A stretch of 62,559 bases of DNA from CAVWDI01 sp046259385 (GTDB lineage Bacteria > Chloroflexota > Anaerolineae > Anaerolineales > UBA4823): positions 1-62,559 of the forward strand of contig JBJYWI010000138.1 of assembly GCA_046259385.1 (NCBI GenBank). The letters are read 5' to 3'. Under the pieces are notes generated by a model that saw only the letters and a program-made list of their open reading frames with translations, ran no database searches and was not told the origin of the DNA. Below are positions 17,119 through 25,566 of this stretch, piece after piece. Each line of letters starts with the position of its first letter. The stretch's first letter is position 1. A program made the translations under genes and the position numbers.

Positions 17119-17727
17119 TTAATCTTTTTGTTCGAGTGAGACAGGTTGCGATACCAGAAATCGCCACGGGATGGATTTCCAGGGTTCCGGAACCGAATTT
17201 AATCCCACGCGTGGACCGGTATTTACGCAGGAGTCTGGAAATAGTTTGCCGGTTTCGACGAACAACCTGGCATCTTCAGCGCATAGATCTGCACCGTTTA
17301 ACTCCCCGTCGATATTCAGCGCCTGGCAGATTTTCCCGGGACCATTTGTCCAGCGGGCTTTAGGTTGGTTCCCCCTCCTTTTTGAGATAACTTGGATGCC
17401 TTCCTCAGGTTTGATTCCCCGGATGAGGATTGCAGCCGGAAACCCCTCCCGTTCCACCACAAAATTTAACATCCAGTGCATACCGTATGTGAAATATACA
17501 TACGCATGCCCCGGGGGACCGTACATCACTTCGGTGCGAGGGGTTTTTCCAGCCCGGCAGTGGCAGCCTAAATCCTGCTCGCCGCAGTATGCTTCTGTCT
17601 CTATGATTGTCCCAGATATGCGAACCGATTTATCAACCCGCACAAGCTGCATACCTAGCAGGCTACGAGCAACTTTTAATGCAGGCTGGGCGAAAAAATC
17701 GCGACCAAGAATGCGTTCATTGTGCAT
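17119..17727 (-). CDS. 3-methyladenine (alkyladenine) DNA glycosylase, AAG family
   Basis: AAG-family enzymes flip out and excise alkylated purines and hypoxanthine. The catalytic segment IIETEAYCGEQDLGCH holds the general-base Glu. TPRTEVMYGPPGHAYVYFTYGMHW carries the intercalating Tyr region, followed by LNFVVE, with RGIKP and NGPGKICQALNI closing the active site. The frame is open upstream to 17763, but I place the start at the ATG at 17727 (MHNERILGRDFF), because RDFF is the usual N-terminal motif and family length is about 200. It is divergently oriented from purB, whose promoter lies between them. Confidence 0.9.
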   Translation of the reverse strand: MHNERILGRDFFAQPALKVARSLLGMQLVRVDKSVRISGTIIETEAYCGEQDLGCHCRAGKTPRTEVMYGPPGHAYVYFTYGMHWMLNFVVEREGFPAAILIRGIKPEEGIQVISKRRGNQPKARWTNGPGKICQALNIDGELNGADLCAEDARLFVETGKLFPDSCVNTGPRVGLNSVPEPWKSIPWRFLVSQPVSLEQKD

Positions 17728-17801
17728 GCAGGTAATTGTAAAGGAATAAAATTCACGCGGCAATAAGAATACGTAAGTTGATGTATTGAACAGAAAGGAT
17801 A

Positions 17802-17830
17802 TTTACCCAATCGCATCATATGGCTATAAT
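17802..17830 (+). promoter_or_regulatory. purB promoter giving a leaderless transcript
   Basis: TTTACC (17802-17807) and a perfect TATAAT (17825-17830) are 17 bp apart. The expected transcription start, 6-8 bases downstream, coincides with the ATG at 17837, and no Shine-Dalgarno sequence precedes that ATG. The mRNA is therefore probably leaderless. Confidence 0.6.
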
Positions 17831-17836
17831 GGATGC

Positions 17837-19228
17837 ATGGTAGCTGATTTTAATAATTACCGGTCGCCGTTGAGCTGGCGCTATGGGAGCGAGAGTATGC
17901 GCCAGATCTGGAGCGAAAAAAACAAGCGACTGCTCTGGCGGGAAGTATGGGTAGCGCTGGCTGAAGTCCAATCCGAATTTGGCCTGGTCACGAGGGGACA
18001 GGTAAGAGACCTGATTGCATTTCAAAATGAAGTGGATATTTCGCGTGCTCTGGAAATTGAAAAGCAGATTCGCCATGATTTGATGGCGGAGTTGAGAGTG
18101 TTCGCCGATCAGGCGAAATTGGGCGGGAAAGTTTTACATATGGGAGCCACGTCCGCGGATATCCAGGATAACGCGGATGCTCTCAGGATTCGCGCCGCAG
18201 CCGATTTGATCCTGGAGCGCCTTTCGAAACTGCTGCTCATGATTGCGGATAGAGTGGAAGAGTGGGCTGATTTTGTAATAATTGCTTATACGCATCTGCA
18301 ACCTGCGGAGCCAAGCACATTGGGCTACCGATTCGCAGTTTATGCTCAGGATTTACTGAACGATTATCAGGCTCTCAGCGAGCTGAGAAAGAATTTTAAA
18401 GGAAAGGGATTTAAAGGAGCGGTCGGTACAGGAGCTTCCTACGCAGATTTAATTGAATTGGAAAACCTTCAAACTTTCGAAGAACGATTATCAGCTCGCC
18501 TGGACCTTCCATTTTTTCCAGTAACGACTCAGGTTTACCCCCGCAAACAGGAATACCAGATTCTAAGCGCGATGGCGGGTTTGGGCGCCTCACTGCATAA
18601 ATTGGCTTTTGACCTGCGTATCGCTCAATCTCCGGGTATTGGGGAGTTGAGTGAGCATTTCGGCGAAAGACAGGTTGGTTCATCAGCCATGCCTTTCAAG
18701 CGCAATCCTGTCAGCGCTGAGAAAATTAATTCACTGGCCCGTTTGCTTGCCCAGATGTCCCGAACAGCATGGGATAACGCCGCCAATTCCCTCCTGGAGA
18801 GGACATTGGATGATTCCGCCAACCGCAGGTTCTTACTTCCAGAATCTTTTTTGGTGCTGGATGAATTGTTGTTGACAAGTGTAAATTTGGTAAGGAATCT
18901 GCATCTTAATGCTCTTAGATGTGAACAGAATATTTCAATCTACGGTCCTTTTGCTGCTGTTGAACGGGTATTAATGGCTCTTTCGAAATCTGGTGCGGAT
19001 CGTCAGGAAATGCACGAACGGTTAAGACAGCACTCAATGAAAGCCTGGCAGGATATTTGCCGGAACGAGTCGAATTCCCTCCAAACCAGATTGAGAGAGG
19101 ATCCAGCCATTGGGGAATACATTTCCCTAGAAGATTTGGATGAATTGATAAATGTTGGGAATTATGTTGGAGACGCGCCACAAAGGGCTCGATCACTGGC
19201 GGGTGAGATTCGCAGATTACTCAGCTGA
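17837..19228 (+). CDS. purB: Adenylosuccinate lyase
   Basis: PurB cleaves SAICAR to AICAR and adenylosuccinate to AMP, releasing fumarate. The protein has the three conserved blocks of the fumarase/aspartase superfamily: MGATSADIQDNADALR, AYTHLQPAEPSTLGYR, and the signature GSSAMPFKRNPVSAEKIN with its catalytic Ser on the flexible loop. About 463 residues is normal. I chose the ATG at 17837 (VADFNNYRSPLSWRYGS), because YRSPLSxRY is the usual N-terminus and because a -10 box sits immediately upstream. The longer frame from TTG 17786 would run through the promoter. purA lies 1.2 kb away on the opposite strand. Confidence 0.95.
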   Translation: MVADFNNYRSPLSWRYGSESMRQIWSEKNKRLLWREVWVALAEVQSEFGLVTRGQVRDLIAFQNEVDISRALEIEKQIRHDLMAELRVFADQAKLGGKVLHMGATSADIQDNADALRIRAAADLILERLSKLLLMIADRVEEWADFVIIAYTHLQPAEPSTLGYRFAVYAQDLLNDYQALSELRKNFKGKGFKGAVGTGASYADLIELENLQTFEERLSARLDLPFFPVTTQVYPRKQEYQILSAMAGLGASLHKLAFDLRIAQSPGIGELSEHFGERQVGSSAMPFKRNPVSAEKINSLARLLAQMSRTAWDNAANSLLERTLDDSANRRFLLPESFLVLDELLLTSVNLVRNLHLNALRCEQNISIYGPFAAVERVLMALSKSGADRQEMHERLRQHSMKAWQDICRNESNSLQTRLREDPAIGEYISLEDLDELINVGNYVGDAPQRARSLAGEIRRLLS

Positions 19229-19247
19229 AGAGCAATTATTTTGATAG

Positions 19248-20399
19248 ATGTATCAGCGATCAAATCCTGTGGCAGGTAAACTGCGCTGGTTGTTTTTATA
19301 TTTCCTGGTAGTTTTGTTTTTGCTTGCAGGGAGCTCAGAGACCCGCTCCGCGATCGCCAATTCAGAGGAGAGTTGGGGTGGAGATGCACCTGTCTATATT
19401 CAAAATTCCATTGACCTACAATACCAATATTACCTTCCATTAATCCAGAATACTGAACCGGACCCAATTCCATACTACCTGGATCAGCTTAATTTTGACA
19501 GGATGGTGGAATATACAAGCGTCTTGGTGAATCATTTTGGACCGCGCCACCACGATTATTACCAGGTTTTTGTCGACAGCAACTGCAATTTCGGTTCACC
19601 GACTTATCAGAACCATAATCTTATCCGCGCGACCGTTTATATTTACCATAAGTTTGAGGAATTTGGATATTCTCCTTATTCGGAACCTGTGCCAGATTGG
19701 CATGATACGGAAAACACCCAAGCAAAAAAACTTGGGGCTGTGTATCCGGAAACATATATCGAAATTGGTGCACATGTGGACTCGGTCGCCACAACACCGG
19801 GAGCGAGCGACAATGCTGGCGCGGTGGCGGCGATGCTCGAAATTGCACGGGTATTGAAAGATTATCCAAACCGCCACTCATGGCGATTTATCTCCTTCGT
19901 TGGAGAGGAGAACTACCTGAGGGGAAGCCGCCACCATGTCACATTAATCGACACAAGCGGTGAGGGGATAAAAGCCGGGCTGATTATGGATGGGATAGGC
20001 TGGTCCGAATCCGCCCCGGAACACATGAATTGTCTCTGGGACAATGGAGATGGCGAAACACGCCGGCTTTCAAACATGTTCAATACGGTCAGGGGCGAGT
20101 ACGGGATTGATATCAACTGGCGATTGTGTTCCCCATCCGGACAGTGGTCTGATAATTATGCATATTGGGAGCGTGGATTGCCGGCTGTTCTGAGCATTGG
20201 AGGCTTGCCATATGCAGATCCGCACTACCACCAGTGTGGAGACAATATGGAGTCAATCGATATGCAGAATGTGTATAAAACAGCCCAGGAAAACCTGGCG
20301 GTTTTATTGAGACTGGATGCTGAAGAGAGCAATCCCGATGATTACCTGTCTGGTGAACCTACCCCTGCATTTCCTCCGGGTGAGATGCCGTCTCACTAA
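19248..20399 (+). CDS. Secreted M28-family aminopeptidase-like protein
   Basis: An N-terminal hydrophobic signal (about residues 13-28, LFLYFLVVLFLLAG) exports the protein. The M28 zinc-peptidase core carries GAHVDSV (His176), ASDNAGAVAAMLE (bridging Asp188), FVGEENYLRGS (catalytic Glu220 and Glu221) and a late DPHYHQCGDN with the last His ligand. The middle segment between the GEE motif and the last His contains additional Cys residues (MNCLWD, RLCSPS), which may form an extracellular disulfide. M28 enzymes remove N-terminal residues from peptides, so it could feed the cytosolic M42 set. It begins 19 bp after purB. Confidence 0.85.
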   Translation: MYQRSNPVAGKLRWLFLYFLVVLFLLAGSSETRSAIANSEESWGGDAPVYIQNSIDLQYQYYLPLIQNTEPDPIPYYLDQLNFDRMVEYTSVLVNHFGPRHHDYYQVFVDSNCNFGSPTYQNHNLIRATVYIYHKFEEFGYSPYSEPVPDWHDTENTQAKKLGAVYPETYIEIGAHVDSVATTPGASDNAGAVAAMLEIARVLKDYPNRHSWRFISFVGEENYLRGSRHHVTLIDTSGEGIKAGLIMDGIGWSESAPEHMNCLWDNGDGETRRLSNMFNTVRGEYGIDINWRLCSPSGQWSDNYAYWERGLPAVLSIGGLPYADPHYHQCGDNMESIDMQNVYKTAQENLAVLLRLDAEESNPDDYLSGEPTPAFPPGEMPSH

Positions 20400-20406
20400 A
20401 TTATAT

Positions 20407-21687
20407 TTACATCCTGATTGTTTCATCCCTATCAGGACCTACTGAGACAAAACCAACCTTTACTCCGACAAGCTCTTCGATTTTACGAATATAATCCTGC
20501 GCTTCGACCGGAAGGTCGGCAAACCTTTTTGCATTCCGGGTGGACTGCTGCCATCCGGGCAATTCGATATATTCCGGCTTGCAAGATGCCAACCAGATTG
20601 CGTCCCCTTCCCAGTAACTGCTCAATCGATTGTTTTTTTCAATTGACCTGTACCCCACGCAGATTTTTATGGCTGGCATTGTGTCCAGCACATCAAGTTT
20701 AGTGATTGCAAGCTCGTCCACACCGTTCAATTGCGAGGTAAATCGAACAAGGTCCGCATCGAACCAACCACACCTTCTCGGGCGACCTGTTACTGTGCCG
20801 AACTCCTTTCCCTTCTGCTGTAGAATTTCGCTGACTTCATCAAACTGCTCGGTGGGCATCGGACCGCTACCCACTCTGGTCGTGTAGGCTTTCGCGACCC
20901 CGATTACGTTCGTTATCTTTCCCGGGGGGATCCCAAGCCCTGCCGCGGCGCCTCCGGCTAGCGGAACGGAAGCGGTACAGTATGGATAAGTGCCCCAGAT
21001 ATTATCCAGCAGCGCTCCCTGGGCACCCTCGAGCAGAATATCTTTCCCCGCCGCCAGCGATTCTTGAAGCAAGCCGAAAGACTCCCGGACAAAACCCTCC
21101 AGTTTCAGATACTGTTCGATTTTTTCCGCTTGGCAATAATTGGGTTCAATTGGCTCCAGGCCAAATTCTTGAAGGATAGGATTCTTGATTGCTAGTTGTG
21201 TCTGCATCTTCTCATTCAGGATGTTCTTATCCCTGAAGTCAAACAGGCGGATACCGTTATAGCTGACCTTATCAGCATAAGTTGGTCCAATGCCGCGCCG
21301 GGTGGTCCCAGTTTGGGATTTACCTTTTGCTTTTTCGTATATCGATTCGAGCATTGGATGCCAGGGCATAATCACGTTGCAGCGCGGCGAGACCCAAAGG
21401 CGGCCTTCAAGCTGGATACCTTTTACCTGGATCAATTCGATTTCAGAGATCAAGGTGTTCATGTTGACAACAACTCCAGGTCCAATAATGCAAATAGTGT
21501 CTGGGTTGTAAAAACCATTGGGTGTTAACCTCAATTTGAAGGTGCCGTACTGGTTAACTACAGTATGCCCGGCGTTATCCCCGCCGTTGAAACGGGCAAC
21601 GATATCTGCATTTTGGGAAAGTATATCCACCATCTTCCCTTTTGCTTCATCGCCCCACTGCGATCCAATGACTGCGGTTACGCTCAT
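20407..21687 (-). CDS. purA: Adenylosuccinate synthetase
   Basis: PurA makes adenylosuccinate from IMP, GTP and aspartate. The N-terminus IGSQWGDEAKGKMVDIL holds the P-loop (GDEAKGK) and the catalytic Asp. NGGDNAGHTVV, TTRRGIGPTYADK, LEGAQGALLDNIWGTYPY and the C-terminal VGPDRDETI are all PurA signatures. The length of 426 residues is standard. AAAGGA precedes the ATG. It is convergent with the M28 gene (7-bp gap) and downstream of an epimerase gene on the same strand. Confidence 0.97.
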   Translation of the reverse strand: MSVTAVIGSQWGDEAKGKMVDILSQNADIVARFNGGDNAGHTVVNQYGTFKLRLTPNGFYNPDTICIIGPGVVVNMNTLISEIELIQVKGIQLEGRLWVSPRCNVIMPWHPMLESIYEKAKGKSQTGTTRRGIGPTYADKVSYNGIRLFDFRDKNILNEKMQTQLAIKNPILQEFGLEPIEPNYCQAEKIEQYLKLEGFVRESFGLLQESLAAGKDILLEGAQGALLDNIWGTYPYCTASVPLAGGAAAGLGIPPGKITNVIGVAKAYTTRVGSGPMPTEQFDEVSEILQQKGKEFGTVTGRPRRCGWFDADLVRFTSQLNGVDELAITKLDVLDTMPAIKICVGYRSIEKNNRLSSYWEGDAIWLASCKPEYIELPGWQQSTRNAKRFADLPVEAQDYIRKIEELVGVKVGFVSVGPDRDETIRM

Positions 21688-21736
21688 ATTGAATCCTTTC
21701 TTTTATTTTTCTGTTTTCAGTATTAAGGTTGGATTA

Positions 21737-22684
21737 CTAAACGGGATTGGTGAGGGGCTGAGGTTGAAAACGTTCATCACGCTCTATTGTTAATCTGATT
21801 CCTTCTGACAGTGAGAAGTATGGTTTATAACCTAGTTTCTGGCGTGCCAAAGTAATATCAGCGCACATCCTGGATACGCCTGGATCATTCTGTGTGTTCG
21901 TGATTACCTCGACTTTTTCGCCGGTGACTTCTATAACCATTTGTACCAGGTCGCGAATACTGGTCTCGTAACCGCTGCCGATGTTAATTACCGAATTATC
22001 CACCCCTGGAGCCGTAGAGGCTGCTATCATTGAGTTGACCACATCGTCGACAAATACATAGTCACGCGTCTGCAAGCCGTCTCCATGCATCACCAGAGTG
22101 CCGGAATGGGTCGCCTGCTTTAGGAAATTTGGAATCACCGGAGGGTGAGAAGGGGGCAGGCGCTGTCCGGGTCCGTAGGCGTTAAAGACACGCAAGGATA
22201 CTGTTTCTATTCCCCACAAATCGCCAATTGAGCGCACATAATATTCGGCAGCTAATTTTGATACCGCGTAAGGGGATGTCGGGTAAGGGGTAGCGTTTTC
22301 AATTAGCGGTTGTTCGAACTGGTTGCCATACACTGCTCCGGATGAGATAAATACCACCCGGCGTACACCCACATCCCGCATTGCCTCCATCAGGCTTACT
22401 GTCCCGCCAACATTTGTCGCATTGTATTCACGCGGATAGAGGATTGATTCCGGAACAGCCACGCGGGCTGCCAGATGGTAAACACAGTCAACATCCTGCA
22501 AAAGGGTCCATAGTTTTGGGCGATCATTTACATCACCCCGGGTAAATAATATATCCGAGGAAAGAGAGTTTTGATCTCCCGCTGAGAGGTCGTCAAGACC
22601 GCGTACTTGGTGACCTTCCTTAACAAGGTGGTTGGATAAATGCGACCCCAAGAAACCAGCCGCGCCGGTGATGAGAAAATTCAT
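21737..22684 (-). CDS. NAD-dependent nucleotide-sugar epimerase/dehydratase
   Basis: This is an extended short-chain dehydrogenase. The NAD-binding motif is ITGAAGFLGSHLSNHL (GxxGxxG at about 7-13), catalytic Ser lies in VFISSGAVYGN and the Tyr-x3-Lys pair in SPYAVSKLAAEYY. GPGQRLPP and the late NIGSGYETSI match UDP-glucose 4-epimerase (GalE/WbpP/RmlB-like) proteins, which supply sugars for envelope glycans. The length of 315 is normal. A TATAAT on the minus strand at 22727-22722, about 40 bp upstream of the ATG, is a likely -10 element, although no convincing -35 is seen. purA begins about 50 bp downstream. Confidence 0.88.
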   Translation of the reverse strand: MNFLITGAAGFLGSHLSNHLVKEGHQVRGLDDLSAGDQNSLSSDILFTRGDVNDRPKLWTLLQDVDCVYHLAARVAVPESILYPREYNATNVGGTVSLMEAMRDVGVRRVVFISSGAVYGNQFEQPLIENATPYPTSPYAVSKLAAEYYVRSIGDLWGIETVSLRVFNAYGPGQRLPPSHPPVIPNFLKQATHSGTLVMHGDGLQTRDYVFVDDVVNSMIAASTAPGVDNSVINIGSGYETSIRDLVQMVIEVTGEKVEVITNTQNDPGVSRMCADITLARQKLGYKPYFSLSEGIRLTIERDERFQPQPLTNPV

Positions 22685-22868
22685 GCTGTCTTTCTTTCCC
22701 TCGAGATGGATGAATCGTCCTATTATAGCATGCCCGGTTGATTGAATAATTACTCCCCTGAAGCGTTTTCAATTTTCGCTCTTATTATTCTGTACATTAG
22801 TGAGTGTGTTACATAAAGTTTAACTTAAGCTATTTCTTAGTTGGGCATAAGCTCCAATTCAGCCCCAC

Positions 22869-24167
22869 GTGTTACAATCGCAGGCTGTGAACTACTTCAA
22901 TTTTACCGGCAGAATTGTTCGACTGTTTATTGTTATCGTTCTTGCGCTGGTTTTGCTCGGGAGCAGCAATATTGCCATCAGCGATACAATTGAAAGGGTA
23001 CGTTCATTTACACGTGGAATCGAGTTTGATTATTTTGACTGGACAGCAGATGCCATCGGTTTGAAGTTTGCTCTCTCCTCACAAGGGGTAAGCCGATACA
23101 TTGGAAACAATCGCCAGGTACAGCTAATCTACGACTACCTTGACCTGATAACCAGAATTCATCAAAAAGAACGCGAACTGCAATCAATTTTTGCTGATCC
23201 AAATATATTTGATCCCCTTGCTGCTTCGGAAGAAATCGAGACTGAACTTTCCCACCTATATGCCTATCGCAATCTAATCGCTCCTGTTTCGGAAGAAGTG
23301 CTACAGGGGCAAATACACCGCGTAATCGCTGATCTGGGAATCGGTCCGGGAGGGCAGCCGTTTCCTCCGGTTTTATACCACAACACACCTCTCCCGTATG
23401 CATTGATAGTCAGCCCGCGCGATTTTATCCGGCAGGATGCTGATATCTCTTTGATACCCGGCTTGTCTTTGGATGAGCAGGTTGCGCTGGAAGATAAAGT
23501 AGATCGGGGACTTAAAGTCTCGTCTCTTGTGGTTCCCATCGGGGGAGTTGGAGTATATCCGACCATGGTCCAGGAGACGAACAATCTGGTCTGGTTGAGC
23601 GAGGTAGTAGCGCATGAGTGGGTACACAATTTCTTAACTTTGCGCCCATTAGGGATAAATTACTTTTCAAGTCCTGAGTTAAGAGTGATGAATGAAACAA
23701 CGGCTTCAATTGCGGGCAAGGAAATTGGAACAGCGTTTCTGGAAAGGTTCTACCCGGAATTGGTGCCGCCTCCAGCTCCTGAGAAGAGCGAGGACACACC
23801 GGAATTGTTGGAACCAAATGAACCGCCAGCGTTTGATTTCCGAGCCGAGATGCACGAAACTCGGTTGAAAGTCGATGACCTGCTGGCTGAGGGAAAAGTT
23901 GAAGAGGCTGAGGCTTATATGGAAGCGCGGCGCAGGTTCTTTTGGGATCATGGATACCAGATCCGCAAGTTAAACCAGGCATATTTTGCTTTTTATGGTG
24001 CCTATGCAGATGAACCCGGCGGTCCAGCAGGCGCAGCGGAAGATCCGGTCGGTGAAGCCGTAAGAGAGTTGCGGAAGCAAAGCCCCTCCCTGGCAGCCTT
24101 TCTCAACCGCATCTCGTGGCTGTATTCATTCGAGCAGCTGGAACGAATTATTAATCATGGAGCTTAA
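22869..24167 (+). CDS. Membrane-anchored HExxH putative metalloprotease, unrecognised family
   Basis: One transmembrane segment (about residues 17-33, LFIVIVLALVLLGSS) is followed by a large extracytoplasmic region. VVAHEWVHNFLTLRP places a zincin motif HEWVH at 249-253, and MNETTASIAGKEIG about 23 residues on offers a Glu276 as third ligand in gluzincin style. A charged helical stretch (about 320-360, ending EARRRFFWDHGYQIRKLNQAYF) follows. I do not recognise a named peptidase family. The longest frame uses GTG 22869. A TACAAT at 22873-22878 suggests that a leaderless start at the GTG at 22887 is also possible. It sits 51 bp upstream of the Sec-containing fusion and might act in the same extracytoplasmic protein quality control; that link is conjecture. 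Confidence 0.6.
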   Translation: MLQSQAVNYFNFTGRIVRLFIVIVLALVLLGSSNIAISDTIERVRSFTRGIEFDYFDWTADAIGLKFALSSQGVSRYIGNNRQVQLIYDYLDLITRIHQKERELQSIFADPNIFDPLAASEEIETELSHLYAYRNLIAPVSEEVLQGQIHRVIADLGIGPGGQPFPPVLYHNTPLPYALIVSPRDFIRQDADISLIPGLSLDEQVALEDKVDRGLKVSSLVVPIGGVGVYPTMVQETNNLVWLSEVVAHEWVHNFLTLRPLGINYFSSPELRVMNETTASIAGKEIGTAFLERFYPELVPPPAPEKSEDTPELLEPNEPPAFDFRAEMHETRLKVDDLLAEGKVEEAEAYMEARRRFFWDHGYQIRKLNQAYFAFYGAYADEPGGPAGAAEDPVGEAVRELRKQSPSLAAFLNRISWLYSFEQLERIINHGA

Positions 24168-24218
24168 AATGATTGGTAAAATGATATTAAATATCCAAAT
24201 TGTAAAAGGAGAAATCAA

Positions 24219-25553
24219 TTGGTGAAACACAGGTTTTTAATTGTGTTCCTGATCGGGGTTTTGTTTCTAACCGCATGTTCGCAGGTTTCTCGAGTGTCAG
24301 AAGATTCTGCAGTTGCGGAAGCGACAGACCTGGTGCAGGAGCAAGAAACGGACAAAAAATCAGGTTCTCAGGAAGAAGCTGGAGAGCTGCCCGATTCTAA
24401 AGAGAAAGAATCAGAACCTTTGGAAGCACTCTCTCCGGGCGAGTCCAGTGGGAGCCTTGCAACAAGTGAGGGTTGCAGGGAAAAAGATCCAATTGCAATC
24501 GCTTATGATGTTCTGTCGCCTCCAAATGATAATGATTGGATTTCAGGACCGGAGGATGCGCTGATTACAGTGATCGAATATGGCGATTTTCAGTGACCCG
24601 GCTGTGCAGGCATTGCGCCCGTGTTGGCGCAAATCAAAGAGGATTATTCTGGGGATGTAAGGGTTGTTTTCCGTCATTTTCCTTTGAATTCTCATGATAA
24701 AGCGAAGGTTGCGGTGCAGGCTTCGGAAGCGGCTGGCAAGCAGGGCAAATTCTGGGAAATGCACGACCTGTTATATGAAAAATTGCCTGAATGGAGGAAT
24801 TTTTCGATAGAAGAATTCACTCAATGGGTGGTACCACAGGCAGTCGAAATCGGATTGGATGAAGATCAATTTGAAGAGGATATGACCAGTCAGGAACTGA
24901 AGGATCTAGCCGAGCAGGCATGGGAAACTGGATCTAAATTTCTTCCCGGCACCCCGTTCATTATCGTAAATGGGCAACCCTACCAGGGTAATCTGAGCTA
25001 TGATGGACTCTCATCTTTTATTGATTTTAAATTGTTTGAAGGTGTAAACCGGTTTGAATGCCCTGAAATGGTAATTAATCCCCAGAAAGAATATACCGCC
25101 ACCATTGAAACAGAAAAAGGGGATATCGAGATTGAGCTGTATGCGGAACAAGCACCGTTGGCTGTCAACAGTTTTTTATTCCTTGCGGAGAATGGTTGGT
25201 TTGATAATGTGATCTTCCACCGGGTTATCCCTGGTTTTGTCGCTCAAACAGGTGACCCTACCGGAACCGGCATGGGCGGTCCTGGATATGAATTTGACAA
25301 TGAAATCAAACCTGAATTGAAATTTGATAAACCTGGTGTTGTGGGTATGGCGAACTCTGGACCGGACACTAACGGAAGCCAGTTTTTCATTACCTACGAA
25401 GAGATACCCAACCTTGATGGGAACTATACTATCTTCGGACAAGTTATTTCGGGGATGGATGTTGTTGAGAGTCTGACCCAAAGAGATCCATCTCAAACGG
25501 GAGAACTGCCAGTTGGTGATCGAATTTTAAGTGTCAAAATTTTAGAGAGCTAA
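24219..25553 (+). CDS. Selenocysteine-containing DsbA-like/cyclophilin fusion lipoprotein
   Basis: One frame runs from 24219 to 25553, interrupted only by TGA at 24594-24596. Before it lie a lipobox signal peptide (VLFLTACS), a Glu/Ser-rich linker and the start of a DsbA/thioredoxin_4 domain (VIEYGDFQ). After it the same frame continues PGCAGIAPVLAQ. The family motif is DFQCPxCxxxAP, so TGA replaces the first active-site Cys and the protein reads U126-P-G-C129. The domain continues with VVFRHFPL, cis-Pro motif GTPFIIVNG (about 243-251) and ends near 285. A cyclophilin domain follows (about 287-444; FHRVIPGFVAQTGDP, GSQFFITY). This implies a membrane-anchored thiol/selenol oxidoreductase plus prolyl isomerase for folding exported proteins. 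AGGAG favours TTG 24219 (7-nt spacing) or GTG 24222. The main alternatives are a nonsense mutation or a base error. Confidence 0.8.
24594..24632 (+). promoter_or_regulatory. UGA codon plus bacterial SECIS-like hairpin
   Basis: After the TGA at 24594-24596 come 16 nt, then arms TTGCGCC (24613-24619) and GGCGCAA (24626-24632) forming a perfect 7-bp stem around the 6-nt loop CGTGTT. The first loop G (24621) is about 25 nt from the TGA. Known bacterial SECIS elements place a short-loop hairpin with a conserved G inside the coding sequence at about 16-37 nt from UGA, where SelB binds. The hairpin encodes conserved-looking protein residues at the same time. Confidence 0.72.
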
Positions 25554-25566
25554 CGAGTTATCTGAA

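Noticed and set aside
24219..24596. Reading the 24.2-25.5 kb region as two separate genes or a pseudogene
   Set aside because: The two parts share one frame, the stop is at an active-site Cys position, and domains on both sides are intact. A second start at GTG 24621 would begin inside the thioredoxin fold.
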